18,051 bases of DNA from an uncultured Agitococcus sp. (GCF_937920075.1 NZ_CALETI010000064.1:1-18051), one strand, 5' to 3'; shown: positions 5,629-14,285, numbered from the stretch's first letter. A program made the numbers and translations. The notes: a model not told the origin generated them from the letters alone.

Positions 5629-7047
5629 TCAAATAGGCACATAGCAAACAGCCGATAAGGGGGCAATTTTTTGGGGTCTGTACGCTGTTTGAGTGCGTCT
5701 TACAAGGTCATTTTGTTCATAGTACGGCGTGAGTTGTAACTTCATTGGGCGTTTGTTGCCATACAAGTAAATTACTTCATTATCCGCCATTGCGCGAATA
5801 GCGGCAGTCGTCATCAAAGGTTCTTTATCCCGTCTAAATTGCCCATTAACAAGAAGCGTTTCAACGCTGACTTCACCCAATGTTTCACGAAGCATTCGTG
5901 CGGTATCAGTATCCATACCCGAAAAAAAGATTTGCGAGGCACAACCACCGTTGAGAATGGTATTAGCTCCATGTTTTCCGTAGCGTTCTTCTAGTTGCGA
6001 AAGGCTTTGAAGGACGATTGAAAGACTAACGCGCCTTGCGCGGGTCGTGGTAATAATGCTCGAAAAGTGGGGGATACTCAGGTGGGCAAATTCATCAAGT
6101 AAGCAATACACGGGCAAACTATTCTTTTTATAAAGGTCATCGTCTAATAAAAAGTGAAATAATTGGGTATAAAAAAGTGACAATAGTGGGGCGTAGTAGC
6201 CGATCCTATTTTGCGGGATGGCAAGAAATAGGGCGGTTTTTTCATTGCGTAGCGATGCAAAATCAAAGGTACTTGCCGTTGTGAGGCGGGCAATGTCTCG
6301 ATCCTGAACCCAAGAAAGGCTTGCCTTTGCTTGGGACAGAATGCCCTGCATGGTTCTATCCGCTTGGCTGATAAATCCCTTAAAAGTGCGAAAAATAGAC
6401 TCATCAGGCGTGTTCTGAGCAACGAAGTTGATAAGAGGTGTACCGTCTCCAAATTCATTCAGAAGGTACAACAAATTAGGCAAATTGGCGTAACTATCCG
6501 CTTGCGGATGGTTTTTGAGGCAAGCAATCAATACACCTAAAATACTTTCGGCTGATTGACTCCAAAATGGATCACCTTTTCCTTGTTGGGCGTTATTTAC
6601 CAGAATGTGCGCTACTTCTTGCATTGCTGGGTGACTATTGGCGCGGGCAAGTGGATTGTAGCCAATAGAGCGTTCAAGATGAACGGGATCAAGAATGTGT
6701 ACCTTATAACCCCGTTTTTGTAGGTCGGCGGCGGCTTTTTCTGATAATGCACCCGATGGGTCGGTTGCTACAATGGATGAATTATTGAGACTGAGCAAAT
6801 TGGGGAGAATATAACTTGAGGTTTTACCCGCGCCCGTTGTTGCAACAATGGCAACATTACGGAATGAAGCATCAGGTGAGAGCTTACGCTTTGCACCGTC
6901 CATTACTAGCCCGCCATGCTGAGGCGAAAGTAATTCAGCCATTTCACGATCAGTTAAAAATCTGCCCGCATTTTGTTTACGGTGATTATGTTGGTTTATA
7001 TAAGTACGCGCTGCATTAAATAAAAGTAATGATTTAAAAAAATTCAT
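5629..7047 (-). CDS. TraG/VirD4-type coupling ATPase (truncated N-terminus)
   Basis: A 472-residue type IV coupling protein that would hand relaxase-bound plasmid DNA to the conjugation channel. Walker A is ATTGAGKT (69-76), followed by SYILPNLLSL and VATDPSGALSEKA. Walker B is VYCLLDEFAHL (D318, E319), and the arginine-rich ITTTRARRVSLSIVLQSLSQLEERYG stretch is typical of TraG/VirD4. Family members normally start with one or two membrane helices, and this ORF has none. A hydrophobic segment lies directly upstream in the same frame but is cut off by a TGA at 7057-7059. No relaxase gene is in the window, so mobilization depends on genes elsewhere. Confidence 0.88.
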   Translation of the reverse strand: MNFFKSLLLFNAARTYINQHNHRKQNAGRFLTDREMAELLSPQHGGLVMDGAKRKLSPDASFRNVAIVATTGAGKTSSYILPNLLSLNNSSIVATDPSGALSEKAAADLQKRGYKVHILDPVHLERSIGYNPLARANSHPAMQEVAHILVNNAQQGKGDPFWSQSAESILGVLIACLKNHPQADSYANLPNLLYLLNEFGDGTPLINFVAQNTPDESIFRTFKGFISQADRTMQGILSQAKASLSWVQDRDIARLTTASTFDFASLRNEKTALFLAIPQNRIGYYAPLLSLFYTQLFHFLLDDDLYKKNSLPVYCLLDEFAHLSIPHFSSIITTTRARRVSLSIVLQSLSQLEERYGKHGANTILNGGCASQIFFSGMDTDTARMLRETLGEVSVETLLVNGQFRRDKEPLMTTAAIRAMADNEVIYLYGNKRPMKLQLTPYYEQNDLVRRTQTAYRPQKIAPLSAVCYVPI

Positions 7048-7056
7048 ACGGGCTAC

Positions 7057-7140
7057 TCACGGAAAAAACGCGATAACAATAGCGGGAAGAATAACAAAAA
7101 AAACAAGAAGCGTAACAAGCAAAAAAGAACCTAAAATCAC
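7057..7140 (-). CDS. Short transmembrane ORF in frame with the coupling ATPase
   Basis: From a GTG at 7140 to TGA at 7057-7059 the frame encodes 27 residues that are almost wholly hydrophobic (VILGSFLLVTLLVFFVILPA then IVIAFFP). This looks like the missing membrane anchor of the coupling protein, whose ATG follows 9 nt after the TGA in the same frame. GTG has no clear ribosome-binding site. An ATG at 7168 in another frame would join it only if one base of the CCCC run at 7141-7144 were lost. It could be a separate small membrane subunit, a broken N-terminus, or a readthrough product. Confidence 0.3.
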   Translation of the reverse strand: MILGSFLLVTLLVFFVILPAIVIAFFP

Positions 7141-7209
7141 GGGGTTGTCGTTTAGTGAGAAGGTTCATTATGAGCGAATTTTCTATTTGTAAATAATCAA
7201 AAATCCCTT

Positions 7210-10182
7210 ATGTTTGCTGTAATAGAAAAAGTCCTATTAAAATCGCTTGATCTTTCGCTGATTCACTTTCTAAAAGATATGCAAGGAGTCGCTTTGACAC
7301 CGTATCACGCCCAATACTTTGCCTATGAGCTGTCGAAGCGTAGCTCTTCTGACAGTATGCAAAAACTTGCATCAACACTTGTTGATGCTCAGGTTGACCT
7401 GAACCCGCACCAAGTCGAAGCGGCATTATTTGCCTTTCGTTCGCCACTATCCAAAGGCGCGATCCTTGCCGACGAAGTTGGCTTGGGAAAAACGATTGAG
7501 GCGGGCTTGGTCATTTCGCAAAAATGGGCAGAGCGTAAGCGTAAAATTCTCATCATTACTCCTGCTAATTTACGCAAGCAATGGAGTCAGGAGATGCAAG
7601 ATAAATTTTTCTTGCCGTCCGTGATCCTTGAGGCAAAAAGTTTTAACGACACCATCAAAACGGGCAACCTGAACCCGTTCGATCAAAAAGATATAATTCT
7701 TTGCTCGTACCAATTCGCTAAGTCGAAAGACGTTTATTTGAAGCAAATTAAATGGGATTTGGTGGTGATAGACGAAGCACACCGCTTGCGGAATGTGTAC
7801 AAGGCGGGCAATAAAATTGCTCGTGCCATTAAAGAGGCTCTTGCCTCTGCGCCAAAAATTTTGCTGACGGCAACGCCGTTGCAAAATAGTTTACTTGAAC
7901 TCTACGGCTTAGTCAGTGTCATTGATGACTACACCTTTGGTGACTTAAAGAGCTTTAAAGCTATGTACAGCCGTGTCAACTCGGCGGCTGATCCTGAACA
8001 GTTTTTGGAACTCAAAGAGCGACTAAAACCGATCTGCAAGCGCACACTACGGCGACAAGTGCTTGAGTATATTCGCTATACCAATCGTGTCGCCCTTGTT
8101 GAAGAGTTTTACCCTACTGCCGAAGAACAACGCCTGTATGAGCTGGTATCTGATTACCTACAATCCGAAAATCTCTACGCACTCCCTGCCAGTCAACGAT
8201 CCCTTATGACGCTGATTTTGCGCCGTTTGCTTGCCTCGTCCACTTACGCCATTTCGGGAACATTGGCGGGCTTGGCGCAAAAACTGGAAGGCATAGTTGA
8301 AAATCATCATGCGGCTCAAAATGTGGATACTGCGCTGGGGCTAGAATTACTCGGCATAGCGGATAACTATGAAGGCTACGATGAGCTTGATGATGAATGG
8401 GACGGTGACGAAGAGGAAAAGAAAGAAAAGGTCTATACCGAAGCCGATATTGCCAATATGCGCCTTGAAATTGAGTCGCTCAAAGAATTTGCCAGTCTTG
8501 CTAAGTCCATACAAAAAAACTCCAAAGGGGAAAAACTTTTTACCGCCTTAGCGAATGGTTTTCAGGAGTTGCACCGTCTAGGGGCGGCAAACAAGGCGAT
8601 CATCTTTACCGAAAGCAAGCGCACCCAAGAATATATACGCCATTTGCTTGAGTCTCGCGGCTATGCGGGCAAGGTTGTTTTGTTTAATGGAACAAATACC
8701 GATGCCCACTCACAAAGCGTGTATCAGGCATGGGTCGCACGTTATAAAGACACCGATAAAGTCACTAATTCACGCTCGGCTGATATGCGGGCGGCTCTGG
8801 TCGATTATTTCCGCGAAGAAGCAACGATTATGATTGCAACCGAAGCGGCTGCCGAAGGGATCAACTTACAATTTTGCTCGCTGGTCATTAACTACGATTT
8901 GCCTTGGAATCCGCAACGTATTGAACAGCGCATAGGCCGTTGTCACCGTTACGGGCAAAAGTTTGATGTGGTCGTGGTCAACTTTTTGAATAAGGCGAAT
9001 GCTGCCGATGTGCGCGTCTATGAGCTGCTCAATGATAAGTTTAAGCTCTTTGATGGTGTCTTTGGCGCAAGTGATGAGGTCTTGGGTAGTATTGAAAGTG
9101 GCGTTGATTTTGAAAAGCGTATTGCCCGTATTTATCAGGAATGCCGCACCACCGAACAAATAGAACTCGCCTTTAACGAACTCCAAAGCGAACTCGAAGG
9201 CAGTATCAGCAACGCTTTGCAAAACACGCGGCAACAACTCCTCGAAAATTTTGATGAAGAAGTCCATGAAAAGCTCAAGGTGAATTTACAGGCGAGTCGT
9301 GACTATCTTTCTAAATACGAAAATTGGTTATGGGAATTAACACGGGTGCAATTGGGTGTACACGCTGAATTTACTCACCCTGAACACGGCTTTACACTGC
9401 TAAACAATCCCTTTGTACACACGCCAATCCCACTAGGGACGTACAAAATGGGTAAAGAGGTGAATGATGCCCATGTGTATCGTATCAATCACCCGTTGGC
9501 ACAAAACCTGATTGAGCAAGCAAAAACACAACGTCTTAACTCGTCGCATTTAGCGTTCAACTACTCGCAAAGTCAGAACAAGATTAGTATTTTAGAGCCT
9601 TTCGTGGGTCTGTCAGGTTGGCTGATTGCGCGTAGCGTGACGATTTCCAGCTTTGAAACCGAAGATTATGTTTTGCTATCGGGCATAACAACGGGCGGGG
9701 TAGTGCTGGATGAAGAAGTGTGTCGGCGTTTATTTTCGCTCAATGCGTCAACACAAGATTTCCATACACTCCCTGAGCAAACCTTGAGCCACTTAGTTAA
9801 TCTGTTAGATGCTCAAAAAACAGGCATACTAGGGCAAGTTAATACCCGCAATGCCCAATTCTTTGAGTTAGAATTGGAGAAGCTCGATAACTGGGGAGAG
9901 GATAAGCGAAGCTCTCTCAAGGTCACGCTCAAGGATTTGGATGAGCAAATTAAGGAACTCAAAAAACAAGCGCGAGTTGCCCCCAATCTGCCCGAAAAGC
10001 TCAAGCTCGAAAAAGAGCGAAAAAAGCACGAATCCGAACGTGATAACGCTTGGCGTGAATACGACCATGCGGCAAAAGAAATTGATCGTGCAAAAGACCA
10101 ACTCATTGATGAAATAGAAGCAAGGCTTGGTCAAGATGTGACTGAACAGCAACTTTTTGTGTTGAGCTGGCAAGTTTTTTAA
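7210..10182 (+). CDS. SNF2-family helicase/translocase of a defence operon
   Basis: A 990-residue superfamily 2 ATPase expected to translocate on duplex DNA. Motif I is DEVGLGKT (88-95), motif II DEAH (188-191), motif III LLTATP (218-223) and motif VI QRIGRCHRYGQ (from 573). An acidic linker (DELDDEWDGDEEEKKEK) sits between the two RecA-like lobes, and the C-terminus is a long charged coiled coil. The start is uncertain: ATG 7210 has no Shine-Dalgarno, ATG 7279 is possible, and TTG 7294 has GGAG 5 nt upstream and begins at the conserved LTPYHAQYFAYEL. It is first in an operon with a type III-like methyltransferase 63 nt downstream. The general arrangement recalls DISARM class 1 (SNF2 helicase plus methylase), but the other DISARM genes are not here. 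Confidence 0.9.
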   Translation: MFAVIEKVLLKSLDLSLIHFLKDMQGVALTPYHAQYFAYELSKRSSSDSMQKLASTLVDAQVDLNPHQVEAALFAFRSPLSKGAILADEVGLGKTIEAGLVISQKWAERKRKILIITPANLRKQWSQEMQDKFFLPSVILEAKSFNDTIKTGNLNPFDQKDIILCSYQFAKSKDVYLKQIKWDLVVIDEAHRLRNVYKAGNKIARAIKEALASAPKILLTATPLQNSLLELYGLVSVIDDYTFGDLKSFKAMYSRVNSAADPEQFLELKERLKPICKRTLRRQVLEYIRYTNRVALVEEFYPTAEEQRLYELVSDYLQSENLYALPASQRSLMTLILRRLLASSTYAISGTLAGLAQKLEGIVENHHAAQNVDTALGLELLGIADNYEGYDELDDEWDGDEEEKKEKVYTEADIANMRLEIESLKEFASLAKSIQKNSKGEKLFTALANGFQELHRLGAANKAIIFTESKRTQEYIRHLLESRGYAGKVVLFNGTNTDAHSQSVYQAWVARYKDTDKVTNSRSADMRAALVDYFREEATIMIATEAAAEGINLQFCSLVINYDLPWNPQRIEQRIGRCHRYGQKFDVVVVNFLNKANAADVRVYELLNDKFKLFDGVFGASDEVLGSIESGVDFEKRIARIYQECRTTEQIELAFNELQSELEGSISNALQNTRQQLLENFDEEVHEKLKVNLQASRDYLSKYENWLWELTRVQLGVHAEFTHPEHGFTLLNNPFVHTPIPLGTYKMGKEVNDAHVYRINHPLAQNLIEQAKTQRLNSSHLAFNYSQSQNKISILEPFVGLSGWLIARSVTISSFETEDYVLLSGITTGGVVLDEEVCRRLFSLNASTQDFHTLPEQTLSHLVNLLDAQKTGILGQVNTRNAQFFELELEKLDNWGEDKRSSLKVTLKDLDEQIKELKKQARVAPNLPEKLKLEKERKKHESERDNAWREYDHAAKEIDRAKDQLIDEIEARLGQDVTEQQLFVLSWQVF

Positions 10183-10245
10183 CTGGCTTGACTTTGCATA
10201 CACTACATTAAACTATCAGTATAAGTCCTTAATTTGGAAAGTAAT

Positions 10246-12258
10246 ATGACATTGCCTATTGATCGCGTTGACCTTGAATCGTTGGATATTGCCGACTTGC
10301 AACAACAGAAGCTCAAAGAGCTTTTTCCAGAGGTGTTTACCGAAGGCGGCAAGATTGATTTTGATAAACTCAAGCTCACGCTAGGAAAAGCGATTGATAC
10401 GGGCAAAGAACGCTTTGGTATGAACTGGGCGGGTAAAGCCGATTGCTACAAAACCATCCAGCAACCAAGTGTAGCTACGCTTGTACCTGCGCGTGATGAA
10501 AGTATTGATTTTGATACCACCGAAAATCTATTTATTGAGGGCGATAACCTCGAAGTGTTGAAGCTGCTGCAAAAAAGCTATTTGGGCAAGGTGAAGATGA
10601 TCTATATTGACCCGCCATACAATACAGGTAAAGACTTTATTTATCCTGATAACTACAGTGAAAACTTAGATACTTACCTTGAATACACAGGTCAGATTGA
10701 CGGTGAGGGGCGAAAGTTTAATTCCAATGTTGATACGGATGGGCGTTTTCATAGCAAATGGATGAACATGATGTACCCCCGTTTGTTTTTGGCTAAGAAC
10801 CTGCTGCGGGAAGATGGGGTGATTTTTATTTCGATTGATGATAACGAAGTTAAAAATTTACGCTCTTTATGTGATGAAATTTTTGGGGAAGAAAGTTTCA
10901 TTGGTAATGCAATTTGGAGGTCAAAAGACAATAGCAATAATGACTCAAAGAAATTTTCATGTGATCACAACCATACTTTGGTGTATGGAAAAAGAAACGA
11001 TTGGCAACCAGCAAAACTTTCAGATGATAGCAAAAGAAGCCATTTTAAGAATCCTGATAATGATCCAAAAGGGGCTTATTTTGATGGTAACCCATTAAAT
11101 TCGCCAAGTTACAGGGAAAATCTTATATATGACCTTTACTCACCACAAAATTATAAAATATCGCCTCCCAAAAATGGATGGAGATGGTCTAAAGATATTA
11201 TGGAAGAAAAGATTAAAACTGGCGAAATTCGTTTTACTGAGGATGGTCAATCCATAAGAAGACGTACTTATTTATGCGAAATGGAAGGATTACCACCATC
11301 TTCGTTGTGGATTGACCTTGATAAAACTGGTCACAACAGACAAGCTAAATATGAGTTATTGAATTTAATACCAGAGGATGTATTTCAAACTCCGAAGCCA
11401 ATAAAGTTATTAAAATATATAGCTCAATTATCAGACACTCAAGATGAAGATATTATCTTAGATTTTTTTGCTGGTTCAGCAACAACAGCTCACGCTGTCA
11501 TGGATTTAAACAAAGAAGATGGCATTAAACGTAGGTTTATTTGTGTTCAATTACCCGAACTAACCGATGAAAAAAGCGAAGCCTACAAAGTTGGTTATAA
11601 GACCATTGCCGAAATAAGCAAGGAACGTATTCGTCGTGCGGCTGCCAAAATCAAAGAAGAAATTGAGCAGTCTATTGCGACTGAAAAGCGAAAACTCATA
11701 TCTTATCAAAGTGAATTACAGAAATTTAGTGATGATTTATTATATACACTGGACAGAAAGCAAGAACATCAAGACGCTGAGGACAAAGTTCACGCACAGG
11801 TTAAATTGATTGAGGAAAAACAGCTTTTACTGGAAAAAATTGATTTGGGCTTTCGCGTTTTCAAACTGCAAAAATCCAACTTTAAGGTATGGGATGCTAA
11901 TACTGAAAAAGATGCCGATGCCATTCAACAAGCTCTTGAGCTGCACATTGACCATATTGACCCACAAGCCGAACAAGAAGCTATTTTGTTTGAGCTGCTC
12001 TTAAAATCAGGCTTTGAACTCACCACACCGATTGAAAATCTCACCTTAGCGGGTAAAACAGTATTTAGTATCGCCGAAGGTGCGTTGCTGATTTGTCTTG
12101 ATAAAACCCTTACGAGTGAAGTCATTAAGGCAATGGCAGAACTCAACCCGTCACGGGTGATTTGCTTGGACGAAGGCTTTCAAGACAACGACCAACTCAA
12201 AACAAATGCCGTTTTGATAATGAAAAGTAAAGGCGTAAATGATTTTAGAACGGTATAA
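10246..12258 (+). CDS. mod: Type III-like site-specific DNA methyltransferase (Mod)
   Basis: A 670-residue beta-class amino-methyltransferase that would modify adenine in a short asymmetric site using S-adenosylmethionine. The catalytic motif IV is YIDPPYNTG (DPPY at 122-125). The SAM-binding motif I (DFFAGSATTAHAV, from 406) comes after it, which is the beta-class order. The target-recognition region lies between them. A coiled-coil region (KERIRRAAAKIKEEIEQ onward) and a C-terminal domain follow. ATG 10246 is preferred over TTG 10234 because GGAAAG precedes it. Bases about 10861-11460 are about 34% G+C by hand count against about 48% at 10261-10500, so the recognition region seems to have been exchanged. 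The frame is intact. Confidence 0.92.
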   Translation: MTLPIDRVDLESLDIADLQQQKLKELFPEVFTEGGKIDFDKLKLTLGKAIDTGKERFGMNWAGKADCYKTIQQPSVATLVPARDESIDFDTTENLFIEGDNLEVLKLLQKSYLGKVKMIYIDPPYNTGKDFIYPDNYSENLDTYLEYTGQIDGEGRKFNSNVDTDGRFHSKWMNMMYPRLFLAKNLLREDGVIFISIDDNEVKNLRSLCDEIFGEESFIGNAIWRSKDNSNNDSKKFSCDHNHTLVYGKRNDWQPAKLSDDSKRSHFKNPDNDPKGAYFDGNPLNSPSYRENLIYDLYSPQNYKISPPKNGWRWSKDIMEEKIKTGEIRFTEDGQSIRRRTYLCEMEGLPPSSLWIDLDKTGHNRQAKYELLNLIPEDVFQTPKPIKLLKYIAQLSDTQDEDIILDFFAGSATTAHAVMDLNKEDGIKRRFICVQLPELTDEKSEAYKVGYKTIAEISKERIRRAAAKIKEEIEQSIATEKRKLISYQSELQKFSDDLLYTLDRKQEHQDAEDKVHAQVKLIEEKQLLLEKIDLGFRVFKLQKSNFKVWDANTEKDADAIQQALELHIDHIDPQAEQEAILFELLLKSGFELTTPIENLTLAGKTVFSIAEGALLICLDKTLTSEVIKAMAELNPSRVICLDEGFQDNDQLKTNAVLIMKSKGVNDFRTV

Positions 12259-12260
12259 CT

Positions 12261-12791
12261 ATGAATTCTTCTGTAGAACCGCCTAAAATTATCATTATTG
12301 CAGGGGCAAACGGTGCAGGTAAAACGACCTTTGCCAAAGAGTTTTTGCCTCACGAAGCCCATTGCCCTACATTTATCAATGCCGACCTGATTGCGGCAGG
12401 TTTAGCCCCATTTGCACCCGAAACAGCCGCAATACAAGCAGGGCGAATCATGTTAGAAATGATAGATAACATGGTGCAACACCGTAAAAGTTTTGCCATT
12501 GAAACGACCTTGAGCGGCAAGGGCTACGCCAGCAAAATACCGCAGTGGCAAGCACTGGGCTATCAAGTTAAATTGATTTTTTTGCAACTGCCCAACGAAG
12601 AAACAGCCATGAAACGGGTGGCTAATCGTGTCGCGCATGGTGGCCACAACATTCCATCCGATGTCATCAGGCGGCGATTTGCGGCAGGGATAAAAAATTT
12701 TCACCACCTGTATAAACCACTGGTTGATGTTTGGCTGCATTTTGATAGTGCTGATACCGCACCACAACTGATTGACTGGAGCGAAAAATGA
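12261..12791 (+). CDS. Zeta-toxin-like P-loop kinase
   Basis: A 176-residue P-loop protein of the zeta-toxin/AAA_33 type. Walker A is GANGAGKTT (15-23), preceded by a PKIIIIAG strand. The NADLIAAGLAPF and FAIETTLSG segments match the substrate-binding region of zeta kinases, which phosphorylate UDP-N-acetylglucosamine in classic toxins. An arginine-rich lid (RVANRVAHGGHNIPSDVIRRRF) follows. It starts 2 nt after mod stops and its stop overlaps the next start (ATGA), so it is translationally coupled in the operon. Genes of this type beside Mod and Res may be regulatory or defence effectors rather than classic addiction toxins. The substrate is unknown. Confidence 0.85.
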   Translation: MNSSVEPPKIIIIAGANGAGKTTFAKEFLPHEAHCPTFINADLIAAGLAPFAPETAAIQAGRIMLEMIDNMVQHRKSFAIETTLSGKGYASKIPQWQALGYQVKLIFLQLPNEETAMKRVANRVAHGGHNIPSDVIRRRFAAGIKNFHHLYKPLVDVWLHFDSADTAPQLIDWSEK

Positions 12792-12997
12792 ACCTGAAAC
12801 CGATTGATATGGCAAAAGATAGCGATGCGCGTTATGCCGTTGCTGCCATGCAACGTGCAGCACAAGCCGCTTGTCACTTGGCAAAGCAAACTCACACTAA
12901 GCTGATAGTGGTCAGAGAAGGGCAATTATTAGAAATACCATCAGAGGATATTACGCTCGATGACTTTGCCCCGTTTAAACCTATTGTTAGTCAGTAA
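12788..12997 (+). CDS. Small partner protein of the zeta-like kinase (69 aa)
   Basis: ATG overlaps the kinase stop (ATGA). The protein has an alanine-rich amphipathic helix (RYAVAAMQRAAQAACHLAKQ), then a strand-rich KLIVVREGQLLEIP segment and an acidic end. It does not resemble a classic epsilon antitoxin, which is three-helical and larger and is usually encoded before zeta. The length, the position and the coupling make it a candidate inhibitor or adaptor of the kinase. No family is recognised. Confidence 0.65.
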   Translation: MNLKPIDMAKDSDARYAVAAMQRAAQAACHLAKQTHTKLIVVREGQLLEIPSEDITLDDFAPFKPIVSQ

Positions 12998-13011
12998 ATA
13001 GCGTTTATTCA

Positions 13012-13057
13012 CAAATTGTTCAGACAGTGACTGAACAATTTGCGGACAGCGACCGCA
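13012..13057 (+). promoter_or_regulatory. Tandem hairpins with a shared loop in the res leader
   Basis: Hairpin 1 has perfect 12-nt arms, CAAATTGTTCAG (13012-13023) and CTGAACAATTTG (13031-13042), with loop ACAGTGA. Hairpin 2 has arms TGCGG (13041-13045) and CCGCA (13053-13057) with loop ACAGCGA. The two stems share two bases, so they may compete. No U-run follows on either strand, so neither is a standard terminator. They fill the 110-nt gap between an otherwise tightly packed operon and the Res start. Confidence 0.6.
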
Positions 13058-13107
13058 AAATCGTTAGCACTTCAAATTATTCAGCAAGAACACATAAAGT
13101 AAGAATT

Positions 13108-13644
13108 ATGAAAATTCAATTTGATGGAAAACAAGCCTACCAACAAGAAGCCGTTGCCGCGTTTACAGACCTTTTTGAAGGGCAACCGCTCAATCAGGGC
13201 GATTATTCCGTCACGATCAATGCCGTGAATGAGTCGGCTCAAAATAATTTAAGTCTGTTTGCTGTTGAGCTGGGGGCAATCGGCAATAACATTGCCTTGC
13301 ACCAAGACACCATCTATCAAAACCTTGTTGCCATTCAGGAAAAAAACAACCTTGAGCTTATTGAACGTGAAGAGTTTGATAAAAACGGCTTGAATTTTTC
13401 GGTAGAAATGGAAACGGGTACAGGTAAAACGTATGTTTACCTGCGTACCATCTTTGAACTCAGTCAAAAATACGGCTTTAAGAAGTTTGTCATTGTTGTG
13501 CCAAGCGTGGCGATCCGCGAAGGAACGATTAAAAACCTAGAGATTACCGCGCAACACTTCAAAGACTTGTACAACTACATCGAATTTGAGCATTTTGTTT
13601 ACGGCAGTAAAAAGGGTGAATTTAAACAAACGGCAGAAAAGTAG
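13108..13644 (+). pseudogene. res: Type III restriction Res-like helicase, truncated by a transposon
   Basis: The retained part begins MKIQFDGKQAYQQEAVAAF, typical of the Res subunit, and carries a P-loop (METGTGKTYVYLR, GTGKT near residues 104-108) plus a KFVIVVPSVAIREG segment. Type III Res proteins are normally around 900-1000 residues; here only about 169 native codons remain. The last nine residues (GEFKQTAEK) and the stop come from the transposon inverted repeat, which starts at 13614. The in-frame GTG at 13027 lies in a hairpin loop, so I place the start at ATG 13108. The remaining helicase and the PD-(D/E)XK nuclease are missing, so the fragment cannot cleave DNA. Confidence 0.88.
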
Positions 13645-13656
13645 CGTAGGATTTTA
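13614..13656 (+). repeat. Left terminal inverted repeat (IRL) of the Tn3-family element
   Basis: 43 bp identical to the reverse complement of 17568-17610 except at position 6 (A here, C on the right). Key parts are GGGTGA at the outer end, AAACGGCAGAAAAG in the middle, and TAGCGTAGGATTTTA at the inner end. The outer G-run fits the family, although Tn3 itself uses a 38-bp repeat. Confidence 0.9.
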
Positions 13657-13664
13657 GCGATAAA

Positions 13665-14285
13665 TTATGCCATTGTGGGCTTTTCCTTTTTCAAGCCATG
13701 CTTTTTAAGCCAGTGATGTAAATTGGCCTCCGTTGTGTGATAACGCCTTGCAATAAACTTTTGAGTTGCCCCATTTGCCAGCAAACTTTCAATTTCTGGC
13801 CTAAAAACATCTAACTTACTTTTACCGATACCTTTAGGGCGACCTAATGTCATCCCTTGTGCCTTTTTGAACCTTAATGCCTCTATCGTTCTTTTAGAAA
13901 TTAAATCACGCTCAATCTCGGCCGCCATCGAAAACACTAAGGCAATAATCTTACTCTGAATGCTATCGTCTAGTTGCCAATCCCCTTTAACGGAATACAC
14001 CCGAATATGTTTTTGTGTGGCCAAAGCCAGTATTTCCATACACTCCAACATACTTCGGCCTAAGCGTGACAGTTCAGCCACAATCATCACATCACCTGCC
14101 TGTAACTGCTCAAGGATGTTTGCAATATGACGCTCTCGCCAAGGCTTACGCCCTGAAGCAACTTCTTCAACGAAATTAACCTGACCCAAATCATGATGGT
14201 TAGCAAAAAATAAAATATCGGCCTTATTTTTTTCAAGGTCTTGGTCTGCGGTTGAGACTCGCAGATAAGCGATTGTTTTTCTCAT
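13665..14285 (-). CDS. tnpR: Tn3-family resolvase
   Basis: A 206-residue serine recombinase that resolves the cointegrate made during replicative transposition. The catalytic serine is S11 in AYLRVSTADQD, followed by VAELSRLGRSMLECMEIL and an E-helix (ALVFSMAAEIERDLISKRT). A C-terminal helix-turn-helix lies around ATQKFIARRYHTTEANLHHW. It is divergent from tnpA, as in Tn3, so res sites should lie in the 14286-14454 gap. It is only distantly similar to the serine recombinase at 1987-2574, so the two should act on different sites. Confidence 0.92.
   Translation of the reverse strand: MRKTIAYLRVSTADQDLEKNKADILFFANHHDLGQVNFVEEVASGRKPWRERHIANILEQLQAGDVMIVAELSRLGRSMLECMEILALATQKHIRVYSVKGDWQLDDSIQSKIIALVFSMAAEIERDLISKRTIEALRFKKAQGMTLGRPKGIGKSKLDVFRPEIESLLANGATQKFIARRYHTTEANLHHWLKKHGLKKEKPTMA

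Noticed and set aside
7210..12258. DISARM class 1 system
   Set aside because: An SNF2 helicase and an adenine methylase match in type, but no drmA, drmB or drmC is present, and the methylase has the type III Mod motif order with a Res gene downstream.
10246..12258. Phase variation of mod by simple repeats
   Set aside because: No tandem tetra- or pentanucleotide tract or long homopolymer was seen in or just upstream of the gene.
12261..12997. Classic epsilon-zeta addiction pair
   Set aside because: The kinase is zeta-like, but the small gene follows instead of preceding it and does not look like epsilon. The pair is embedded in a restriction-type operon, so a standard toxin-antitoxin label is not justified.
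13012..13042. Intrinsic terminator between the small gene and res
   Set aside because: The stem is perfect, but no U-run follows on either strand. A role as a leader structure is more likely.
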